A stretch of DNA of 27,279 nt, from positions 1 to 27,279 of the forward strand of contig CAJPVJ010000358.1 in assembly GCA_905397405.1 (NCBI GenBank). Reading direction: 5' to 3'. The position numbers were made by a program, and so were the translations under genes. The DNA is from Oppiella nova. Taxonomy: Eukaryota; Arthropoda; Arachnida; Sarcoptiformes; Oppiidae. Numbering within the stretch: the first letter of the stretch is position 1; every line of letters begins with the position of its first letter. The notes under the pieces are model-generated. The model was not told the DNA's origin, did not search any database, and was given only the letters and a program-made list of their open reading frames with translations. This document shows, piece by piece, positions 19,978 through 27,279 of this stretch.

Positions 19978-21050
19978 AGAGCCGCACCCGTTTTGCAGTA
20001 AAAGCATTCATATCTAATATCATTTAAATACATATATTGATCGAAGATAATGATTAATAATTATATAACTATACTATAAATACGAACATTTATATCGCCA
20101 TTAATTATACCAAAACATGTAAGAAAGAGATTAAAAATTATTGCAAAATTCATATATAATACGTCAATTCAAAATAGCAAATAAAAGTATTGATTGATTG
20201 CAAATAAAAGTCAATATATCGATATTAGTGTTATGCGAACGCACCATAATCAATATACTGCATTAATTTGCATATTTTCAATAACTATAATATACTTGTT
20301 GTTCATAAAACCAAATTACTATTAATGTGTCCCGGTTATTGTGTTTTATATGTCCATATTTGATTAATAGCTAAAAATACAAATAATATCTTTTAGAAAT
20401 GTGCTAGTGGTCATATTAGAGATTTGATTAAAACAATATTTGTATCGTATATAAGTAATGCGCAAATTAAATCATTTTATCGGTTGGCTAAGGAGGACAG
20501 GGAGGACAGGGAGGTCAAGAGGACGAAATGACATTAAAATGTATGTAAAAGTGTAATGACAATATTTCCGAAATTAAAATATTTAAAAGTTAATTATCTA
20601 TTCAATAAATGATATACTACAATTAAATGTACAATTAAATTCACAATAATTGGCACTCATTTGGTGTCAAAATCTAATAAATAAGTTCGTATAGTAATAG
20701 TGTGCTAGACAAATAATTTACAGTTTACAAACTGTTCTTGATGTTCTGAATTCATATAAATATTATATTACTACAGTATTATATTAATATGTAAACATTA
20801 TTAGTTTATATATTTACGTAATTACGATATATAATAATCATTAACTATACTATAATACAACAATACAGTATTAGCTTAATAAAAATATATTTTTCAAAGT
20901 TATAATATTGCCTAATTATGATAGTTCAAGGTGTTTAAAAAATGGAAATTGTATATTTTCTTTTTGCATACATTACATAGTTTTAGGTCCGAGAAATGGA
21001 GGGCCGGTAGGCCAGGGAGACCGGGAAAACACGAAACCTATGACAACAAC
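19978..21050. other. Upstream region of the receptor gene
   Basis: AT-rich sequence. A purine-rich patch with a GGAGGACAG direct repeat lies at 20489-20525, and a GC-rich patch at about 20985-21030 is open and in frame with the receptor gene. An acceptor-like TTTTAG at about 20981-20986 suggests a possible upstream exon, but no convincing first exon was found. Confidence 0.4.
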
Positions 21051-22232
21051 ATGTATGCAATAGTGAAGCGATACGAGAGGTTCGCGAGACTCACGTATTG
21101 TATGGTTTACAGAGATATGGATGAATACGTTGAATACGTATCGGCTGTACGTGAACCTCATAAATGGCGCATATTTATGGTGATAATAACCAGGGTATCG
21201 ATGATATTAACTGCGTTGAGATTCATAATACAAATGATTACTACGGATCCCGAAATTCTGGACTTATTGCTCGATTGGACACACATTAAGAATAGGAAAT
21301 TAATTTATACATCATTTGCGTATATGTTTATAAATTTATTTGCCGTGGGGTTTATAACTACCAAACAAGAATTGAACAAGGTAATCTACTTTTTTGAATT
21401 TCTTGCTCAATTAAAGAATCATTCAATAAAGCGTCCATTAACTGGCCTTGCTTACTATAAATTTGTCGATTATGAGAGAGTGTTATGTAAATATGGCTTT
21501 CCAATAATGCATTATGGTATATTGTTAACTCTACTTGGTGTAGTCTTTGGTAATGATTGTATGGTATTTATAAATGATATTTCATTTTTGAAAATGATCA
21601 TGATGACTTTGCTGACACTTAATGTATACGTAACGGTAAAAGCAAGCGTAGGGCTATTTGTAATAGGATTTACCGTATGGTTTACGACATGTTATTATTT
21701 AAAACTCAAATTTCTGGAGATTTACCGTAAGATAGCATTGAGTGTTAAATACGATAACAAACGGCTATTAATGGCGGCTATCGTTGAACACCATTATTGG
21801 GAAATACAGACCAAACGATTCAATCATTTTTTCCGATACATGACTTTTATACTCTATTATATGGAGACAATTGCCATGGAGTTAGTATTATACACATTAC
21901 ATCACCCTAATACTAATATTTTATTTAGAATATTCGCGGCAATTATTCTATGTTTGGCTGGATCTATACTCGTTTACATGAATGTCATGAGCGCCTGGAT
22001 CTATACGGCTGCTCGTAAGCCATACCCGTTGTTATTGAGATACGTGTCGACACTTAGAACCGTGCTATCAGTGAGCGATAGACTGAAAGTAATGGTATTC
22101 ATTGAACGCCTGTCCACTGGACCGGCAATCGGTTACTATTGCTATGATTTGTTTCCTATGAATAGCTATGAGTTCTCGCAATATATACTCATTTCCGGCG
22201 CAAACTATTTATTAATTATTTCAATGTTTTAA
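21051..22232 (+). CDS. Gustatory-receptor-like seven-transmembrane chemoreceptor
   Basis: From the first in-frame ATG (21051) the frame encodes 393 residues. Seven hydrophobic segments can be placed, at roughly residues 41-63, 85-105, 150-170, 180-225 (long, likely TM4 plus part of the next), 260-282, 295-322 and 370-393. The C-terminus has the family signature region: a conserved Tyr/Phe-rich last helix preceded by FPMNSYEFSQY, comparable to the TYhhhhxQF-type end of insect gustatory receptors. Insect receptors of this family are ligand-gated cation channels with an intracellular N-terminus that detect tastants or odours at sensory neurons; here the ligand is unknown. The open frame continues upstream without a true ATG, so an upstream coding exon is possible. 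Length matches the family (about 380-430). Confidence 0.68.
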   Translation: MYAIVKRYERFARLTYCMVYRDMDEYVEYVSAVREPHKWRIFMVIITRVSMILTALRFIIQMITTDPEILDLLLDWTHIKNRKLIYTSFAYMFINLFAVGFITTKQELNKVIYFFEFLAQLKNHSIKRPLTGLAYYKFVDYERVLCKYGFPIMHYGILLTLLGVVFGNDCMVFINDISFLKMIMMTLLTLNVYVTVKASVGLFVIGFTVWFTTCYYLKLKFLEIYRKIALSVKYDNKRLLMAAIVEHHYWEIQTKRFNHFFRYMTFILYYMETIAMELVLYTLHHPNTNILFRIFAAIILCLAGSILVYMNVMSAWIYTAARKPYPLLLRYVSTLRTVLSVSDRLKVMVFIERLSTGPAIGYYCYDLFPMNSYEFSQYILISGANYLLIISMF

Positions 22233-22422
22233 GAAAGTATCATGGCTATTTATGAAATTAAATACTTTGAGAAGAAATGTTTAATAAATAAATATTTAAC
22301 CTGGAAGTGTTATTTTAAAATAAATGAGTAAATTATTTTTCATAACATTAATAATTATTAAATTCAGATATTATATTTAATGACATGTTAAATTCATTTT
22401 ATAATATTACTGTTCATCTTAG

Positions 22423-22553
22423 ATATATCTATTGACACACATTTACCACACATTCAGTCGTTTAAAGTGAATGCTATTACAGAACTGAGCGCCGGTATTG
22501 AGGAATCGGTCAAAAAGTTGCCAAAACTTAAATGTTTTCAATTCAATAAATAG
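22423..22553 (+). CDS. Orphan terminal exon, LRR-like fragment
   Basis: After an acceptor-like TCATCTTAG (22422), a short frame reads DISIDTHLPHIQSFKVNAIT and continues through EESVKKLPKLKCFQF to a TAG at 22551. Local composition and the amphipathic Leu/Ile spacing (LPHIQSFKV, LPKLKCF) look like coding LRR sequence of the F-box/LRR kind. No upstream exon could be found between it and the receptor gene. It is either the last exon of a gene with a very distant start or a stranded duplicated exon. The family assignment is weak. Confidence 0.4.
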
Positions 22554-22820
22554 TTTTGAAGTAAATATTGTAATAAATTATCAATTGTACGCTAATAATA
22601 AATACCGTATTTATATTTAATAATAATTTTGTTGTCAAAGTTATTGAAACTTAAGAGTTGTCACACAATTAGTTAAACAATGTTTCTAATGAATGCAAAT
22701 AAACCATAAATAATAGATTTTATGTTCAAAAATTAAATTTTCATTACATGTATGTATTATCAGATCATTTTAGCAAATTCTGTGTTATATTACTTTCAAA
22801 CATACAATAAATGGTTCCCT
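22554..22820. other. AT-rich spacer
   Basis: No gene or repeat was recognised in this stretch, which separates the orphan exon from the second foldback element. Confidence 0.5.
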
Positions 22821-23028
22821 ATCAAAAGACCTAATGATCAAAAGACCTAAAATTGTTCAAAAGACCTAATTTTGATATCGAATATCGGATTAAAGACAAA
22901 ATGCAAAAAACCGACTACAATCCGATATTCCCCTATATAGTCATCTTTTGTTCAAAATTTATTATTTTGATAAATTTTAGGTCTTTTGATTAAAATTAGG
23001 TCTTTTGATCATTAGGTCTTATGATCAA
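22821..23028. mobile_element. Foldback/MITE-like element 2 with iterated GACCTAA
   Basis: The left arm has GACCTAA at 22828, 22844 and 22863; the right arm has TTAGGTC at 22977, 22996 and 23012. The arms pair imperfectly over about 60 bases. Inside, AATATCGGATT near 22882 and AATCCGATATT near 22919 form a second, perfect 11-bp inverted pair. It has no coding capacity. The iterated heptamer is shared with the foldback at 19807-19977. Confidence 0.6.
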
Positions 23029-23163
23029 CTGCCATTATAAATAAAATATAACTAATAATACTTGTATTCAATAAAAATAACTTTATTCATAAGATTGTAT
23101 TATTTAAAATCTAATATTATTAATAAATCTAGTATTTTATAAAATAATTTATACTGGTAAATG

Positions 23164-23555
23164 TTTTAACGGTTCTACCCCAAAAGGCCTACTCTGACTT
23201 AAAATCTAAATATTTGTTATTTCACTGTATTAATGTGGACCAAAGTTGAGATCTACACTGACACAATAGTATTACATAAATTACGCTAATATATGTGACG
23301 TAATTTATACAATATGAGCATTTATTGCATTGTTTGTGAAATTTTGAAAAATGTAAATAAACATAGTTTGGTAATTAAATAAATTACGTAAAATTAGTTT
23401 AACGTTATTGTTGACTAAATTAATGAGCGCCAAACATAATTAAACTAATTTGACCTATTTATCACTTTTAATTAACAAGTAAATTCGAATTTTGTAAAAG
23501 TAGGCCCTTTAGGCCGTAGGCGTTTTGGGCGAGTCCGGTTTTAACAATAGGTTTT
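23164..23555. mobile_element. Possible degenerate MITE with inverted CCCAAAA-GCCTAC ends
   Basis: The left end (about 23164-23197) and the reverse complement of the right end (about 23498-23555) share an imperfect block: TTAA, then CGG, six variable bases, CCCAAAA, one base and GCCTAC. The interior is AT-rich with a small hairpin near 23280-23310. The target-site duplication is unclear. Confidence 0.35.
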
Positions 23556-23765
23556 CAATATCTTAAGTATTGAATGCAATTAAAATGATTAGTATTTGTA
23601 AATTACAGAAATTATTAATGTTAATTTTCAAAAGTATATTATAAAAACTTATTTTAACAATTTATAGTTTACTATTTACAGCATATAATTAACAAATATT
23701 TACACGTATTTGTTATAATTATTAAAATATGTTAGTATTATATTAAATATAAATTTCATTACATT

Positions 23766-24926
23766 TTAATCTTTCAAACGCTTAAAAACTTGACGTTTTG
23801 ACGACTTTTTGACGCGAATAGCCTTCAAAAGAGTGGTAAAACAACCAACTCTTGGACGGCATTCCTCGACATCCACTTCCGGACGTTGTGTCACATCAAT
23901 GGTCTTATAAGTCATCTGATATTCATTGGTATAGTAGTCGAGGAACTGGCGGTAATCGGTGTCCACCACCAGAATATTCTCGTTGGCATTCATTATACGG
24001 TACAGAGTATTATCAGGGTCCGATTTGGACACACCTGCTGGGAATGTTACGGCACTCTTATACGACTGTATGTGCTGTACGTCCCGGAACTGGAGTCTAG
24101 TTGTCACGGGTTTAGGCGTTTTTTGTACAAACTTTTCGTTGCAATACGTACTATAATTGCCGCAAAAATATAGGAATCCCTTTGAGGTTAGGAAGTAAGT
24201 CACGGAACCGGAGGGACAGACACTCTGAACGCGTGGTAAACTAGTAATAAGTCGGGGATTGAAAGCCTGGTCGGTCACGTCGTGTCCCAATTGGTGGCAA
24301 TCATTGTAACCCCAACTGAATACCTGTCCATCGATTGTCAGCGCGAATGACGTGAAGTGATGGCAATAAATAGCTTTGATTTTGTGGTTATTCTTGAAAT
24401 TCAGTTTAATTGGTGTCGATATGAATGTGGTGTCGGCGCCGATCTGTCCGCACGTGTGATAACCCCAGCCGTACACCCGTCCCCTGTCTGTCAGCGCCAA
24501 TGAGTGACAATAACCGCAACTCAGACGCAGAATATTCTTGTCGTCGAAGAATCGGATCCTTTCGGGAGTCATGTGGACATCGTTTGGCTGCCTATCCCTC
24601 GCCAACTGGCACTCCGTGTTCTGACCCCACGCGTAGACATACCGGTGCTCAGTGATAGCCAGCACAAAGTTCTCGCCGGTGATGAACTCCAGAATATTCT
24701 GGTCACACAATTGCGGGATCAGTTGGGGTGAGTTCACGTGTTTGGCGTGACCTAAGCCGAGGCTACCAAACTGATTGGATCCCTGGCCATAGCACTGGTC
24801 ATCGGCGGTGAGGAATAGGATGTTCTGTCCGTAATAGTCGTCGAAAACGTGGAAAAGTTTTATTTTATATTTTATTTGATTGGGAATTTTGGCACAAATA
24901 GTGAATTTATCTATTAGTGAACACAT
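23766..24926 (-). CDS. RCC1-repeat beta-propeller protein (RCBTB-like)
   Basis: An intact single exon of 386 residues reads leftward from an ATG at 24926. RCC1 blades are recognisable by the G-x-N-x-x-x-Q-L-G type motif: YGQGSNQFGSLGLG at 46-59, VYAWGQNTECQLA at 97-109, VYGWGYHTCGQIG at 151-163, VFSWGYNDCHQLG at 202-214 and a degraded one at 252-260 (LYFCGNYST). Between them lie ALTDRGRVYGW and ALTIDGQVFSW spacers typical of the repeat. RCC1 propellers serve as guanine-exchange or protein-interaction platforms. No Ran-exchange signature can be claimed, and the C-terminus (about 290-386) is unlike known partners and ends in a basic KKSSKRQVFKRLK stretch. The order resembles the N-terminal half of RCC1-and-BTB proteins without a visible BTB domain. 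Substrate and location are unknown. Confidence 0.75.
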   Translation of the reverse strand: MCSLIDKFTICAKIPNQIKYKIKLFHVFDDYYGQNILFLTADDQCYGQGSNQFGSLGLGHAKHVNSPQLIPQLCDQNILEFITGENFVLAITEHRYVYAWGQNTECQLARDRQPNDVHMTPERIRFFDDKNILRLSCGYCHSLALTDRGRVYGWGYHTCGQIGADTTFISTPIKLNFKNNHKIKAIYCHHFTSFALTIDGQVFSWGYNDCHQLGHDVTDQAFNPRLITSLPRVQSVCPSGSVTYFLTSKGFLYFCGNYSTYCNEKFVQKTPKPVTTRLQFRDVQHIQSYKSAVTFPAGVSKSDPDNTLYRIMNANENILVVDTDYRQFLDYYTNEYQMTYKTIDVTQRPEVDVEECRPRVGCFTTLLKAIRVKKSSKRQVFKRLKD

Positions 24927-26163
24927 TTTGTATGCGATTATTAACAGGGTATTTGTTTTGAGAAAATTAATAAATTATAAATTAGTTTAATTAATTTTAA
25001 GCACAATTATAAATAGTGTTTTTGTGCATGAAATAGACATTTGCTAGGTTAATGTTAAACACTTTTACAAACATATAGTAAAAACAAAATAATTAAACTT
25101 GTAAACACATGAGATATTTATTAATTAAATTTATTAGAGTTAAAAATAGCACTATTTATTGTTTTATTAGTTAATTATGTTTAGCACAAATAGAAATTAT
25201 TAATAAATCATGTAAAACTTTTTAAAATTATAATTTATAAACACTGTTAACACACTGTATAATCACACAATAAATAGCAAACTATGCAAATACAGTACAC
25301 GTATGATAGCAATTCATTAAAAAGTTTTAATTTCACTTTTAATTTATTTTATAATACACTGAAATGAGTTGACTTATCAATGTAACTGACAGTACTGTAC
25401 AGATAGGGATTAAAACTAGTGATAATGTCCGGGTACTATCACAGGACTGGTAGTTTTACAGTACTATTAAAACTTAATAATTGCTGTAATATTAAATAAT
25501 AAAATACACTTTAGATTACATTTAATTTTGAACTACACAGAAAACACATCACATGTTAAGTGAAGTACAATAATGTTTAATAATTTATAGCAAATGTTAA
25601 TGAAATTCCTTAATGAATACAAATGACAACTTTGTTAGTATCAGGTGTTATCGCAAATAACATTAATATATTACTGGGAATGACAAGTGAAAAGTATTTC
25701 ATAAACAACAAGCTTATTTTGTCTTTCATATCATGAGTCAAACTATTTGTTAGTTATATCTCTTTATCTGATTGTTAGTGAGTGAGAGAGAGAGAGAGAG
25801 ATATTTACTAAATATATAACAATAAATAAATGATAGTATTTATCAAATAAAACTACATGAACCTGGTAATAATTCAAGCTTACAGTATTTTTTAAAAATG
25901 TTGTCTTTTGTTATGGTAAACTTGATATTAAATACATTTATAAATATCTATTTATTTTGACAATTACAGATACCTGTACTTAATATTGTTATTGATTTCA
26001 CAACCTTGTATAATTTATACATTTTCTACAATATCATCAAATAGATTTTATTTAATATACCCTGGTAGTTTTATTAAAAATCAACAAGACCCAATGTTAA
26101 GCTAATAAACTAAACATATCAGATTAACTAATTAATTTTTGAAAATTAATTTTCTTACAATAG
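24927..26163. other. AT-rich spacer with one GA tract; no exon seen
   Basis: This covers the upstream region of the RCC1-repeat gene and the region where earlier exons of the dioxygenase fragment would be expected. I searched all frames by eye and saw no coding stretch. A GAGTGAGAGA tract lies at 25779-25801. Confidence 0.5.
25779..25801. repeat. (GA)n microsatellite
   Basis: A GTGAGT lead followed by GA repeats, the same form as the tract at 15651-15683. Confidence 0.9.
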
Positions 26164-26386
26164 TGTCTATCCTAAGTTGGGACGACTCGTGGCGTTGACC
26201 GCGGGCTCAGAGAACGTGCACTTCGTCGAGAGGGTCACCTCCGGGACCCGGTATGCGCTGCTTATGGCCTTCAACTGTGACCCTAAGCGCGCCGCCAATA
26301 ATCCACCGATTGTTAGGCCGCAGACATGCGTCCAACCATTTTGTTTGCTGTATGGTGTAGGCTGTCCAACAGTGTATCAACTTTAA
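26164..26386 (+). pseudogene. Orphan last exon of a 2-oxoglutarate/Fe(II) dioxygenase (OGFOD3/PKHD-like)
   Basis: An acceptor TTTCTTACAATAG ends at 26163 and is followed by an open frame to TAA at 26384-26386. It encodes PKLGRLVALTAGSENVHFVE, then RVTSGTRYALLMAFNCDP and a short tail. This is the C-terminal core of prolyl-hydroxylase-type dioxygenases: a distal iron-binding His in ENVH, then the Arg in TRYAL that binds the 2-oxoglutarate carboxylate. The HxD pair and earlier domain that should precede it are not found anywhere upstream in the window, although introns elsewhere here are short. It is most likely a stranded exon copy, or the end of a gene with an unusually long intron spanning the RCC1-repeat gene. 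Confidence 0.6.
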
Positions 26387-27082
26387 CCCCCAAAACTTTA
26401 GACTCAATTTATACTAGATACATTATTTTAGTTAAAATCAAATAAATCAATCAAGTACAATTCAAATGTTTCTATTTTATTTAATTGAAAAATTTTTCAT
26501 TTTTACCCGCATTTAGGAGTAAAAAATGTGGGTTATGGGATCACTGTGGACCACCCAGATCCCCACCTACCCTGTCATTAATTAAGTATATTTGGAATTT
26601 TCCTAAAATATACCCAAAATCTTATTTTATTGCAAAATTGGATCAAATGATCCTAATATCCAATGCTATTACTTATGAAAGCCTAAAACCAAATGAGTTC
26701 TTATGACTCATAAGTTATGAGTGTTAAGGTTAGGTTAGGTTTGGTCAATGTATAGTAGGGTTAAGTTGGTTAGGTCAGGGAGTTAAATTTTTAGTTTATC
26801 TACCTGGCCTGCGTTCAGCTAAATATCATATGACGATCTTAACTAAGATTTTCAAAAATGCATTCAACTAACCATCTTAGCAGTAAATCATAAGTTAGGA
26901 TTGTGATCAGATTTTATGTGATCCTAAGATATTTTAATGATCTTATAATTGACTTATGAACATTCAGTTAAACAAAGGGTCATAAGTGAGCAAAAGTATA
27001 ACATAGTTATGACAGGTATTCACTGATCATAAGTAAGCGGGAGAAGCAATTCGCCGGTGAAATACCACTACTTTCATACACT
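26387..27082. other. Spacer and probable 5' part of a Harbinger element
   Basis: A GC-richer hairpin stretch, with GTGG...GGATC opposite GATCCCCAC, lies at about 26529-26569. Short TTAGG-like repeats follow at 26727-26740. From about 26806 (GGCCTGCGTTCAGCT) to the transposase start there are repeated TCATAAGT words, compatible with element terminal and subterminal sequence. Confidence 0.4.
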
Positions 27083-27279
27083 ATGTCTTGGATTGTACTG
27101 TTTGGCGATGAACCCGAACATGTGGTACGGGTTCCGCGGGTATTTCGTGACCGACTGAACCCATTAGAAGAATTGAGTGACATTGAGTGCATTCAAAGGT
27201 TTAGATTTGACAAAAATGGGATCATAGATATCTGTCGTTTATTACATTTGGATTTAAACCGACCAACTAATCGGTCTCA
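26806..27279 (+). mobile_element. PIF/Harbinger DNA transposon, 5' portion (runs off window)
   Basis: The transposase frame starts at 27083. The upstream GGCCTGCGTTCAGCT at 26806-26820 resembles the start of Harbinger-type terminal repeats, but its partner lies outside the window and no three-base target duplication can be confirmed. Direct TCATAAGT words at about 26708, 26889, 26985 and 27028 may be transposase-binding subterminal repeats. Confidence 0.5.
27083..27279 (+). CDS. HARBI1/PIF-Harbinger transposase, N-terminal part
   Basis: From the ATG at 27083 an open frame of 65 codons runs to the window end. After a short lead it reads VPRVFRDRLNPLEELSDIE, then RFRFDKNGIIDICRLLHLDL followed by RPTNRS. 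This is the N-terminal region of HARBI1-like nucleases, which typically has R-x-F-R-D-R, NPLE, a D/E-x-x-F-x-x-R-F-R-F block and a later TNR. In a full protein a DDE nuclease domain follows; it lies outside the window, so catalytic residues cannot be judged. Family members either transpose the element with a Myb-like partner protein or are domesticated. It lies within a probable element whose 5' end is near 26806. Confidence 0.75.
   Translation, partial: MSWIVLFGDEPEHVVRVPRVFRDRLNPLEELSDIECIQRFRFDKNGIIDICRLLHLDLNRPTNRS

Noticed and set aside
20931-21050. Upstream extension of the receptor frame
   Set aside because: It starts at a GTG and contains no ATG, so it is not included in the coding call, though it may be part of an upstream exon.
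26485-26706. Open frame of 73 codons on the plus strand
   Set aside because: No true ATG, AT-rich composition and no recognisable motif; it overlaps a hairpin-rich spacer.
26727-26772. GGTTAGGTTAGG-like telomere repeats
   Set aside because: Only two or three degenerate TTAGG units, too few to call an interstitial telomere.
1-27279. CRISPR arrays, prokaryotic operons or defence systems
   Set aside because: Spliced genes and animal protein families show nuclear eukaryotic DNA; the repeats seen are microsatellites, tandem duplications and foldbacks without spacer structure.

Overview
The window reads as animal, most likely arthropod and probably chelicerate (a mite) nuclear DNA. The genes have short GT-AG introns: 63-142 bp in the ribonucleotide reductase gene and 183 bp in the second PRPP-synthase-associated intron. 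Coding exons are clearly richer in G+C than the very AT-rich spacers. There is no operon logic and no prokaryotic signal. The gene content also fits: diverged DEG/ENaC channels, a gustatory-type 7TM receptor, an RCC1-repeat protein, a cell-surface LRR protein and a Harbinger transposase. The taxon is an inference and could not be checked here.

Layout. 1-120: a short GC-rich patch of ACTCCCG/CGGGAGT repeats. 120-5100: three minus-strand tandem units of a DEG/ENaC-like channel gene, namely a 5'-end stump (129-195), a copy broken by one in-frame stop (1231-2460) and an intact 400-residue copy (3144-4346). 5100-8700: AT-rich spacer with (GA)n/(CT)n tracts, repeated AGAATATTCTGT palindromes and a 186-bp inverted chimera of the channel gene's 5' region (6375-6560). 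8730-9878: an LRR cell-surface protein (+). 10911-14038: the large subunit of ribonucleotide reductase in six exons (+), with an E2F-type site in its promoter.

14393-18815 is a rearranged locus for phosphoribosyl-pyrophosphate synthase-associated protein (PRPSAP). A complete three-exon gene can be read on the minus strand. Its exon 1 is present again in inverted orientation on the other side of a 726-N gap, forming a palindrome that meets exactly at the gap edges. It is present a third time as a truncated tandem copy, and a decayed inverted copy of the last exon lies further right. 19807-19977 and 22821-23028 are two foldback elements that share iterated GACCTAA. 21051-22232: a gustatory-receptor-like gene (+). 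22423-22553: an orphan terminal exon. 23766-24926: an RCC1-repeat protein (-). 26164-26386: an orphan last exon of a 2-oxoglutarate/Fe(II) dioxygenase. 27083-end: the start of a HARBI1-type transposase, running off the window.

Functional links are limited. Ribonucleotide reductase and PRPSAP both belong to nucleotide supply but are transcribed convergently, and I see no shared regulation. The main theme is rearrangement: tandem, inverted and circle-like duplications, often ending at GA microsatellites, plus isolated terminal exons. Some of this could be assembly or haplotype artefact, especially around the N gap (16304-17029) and the single N at 6561.
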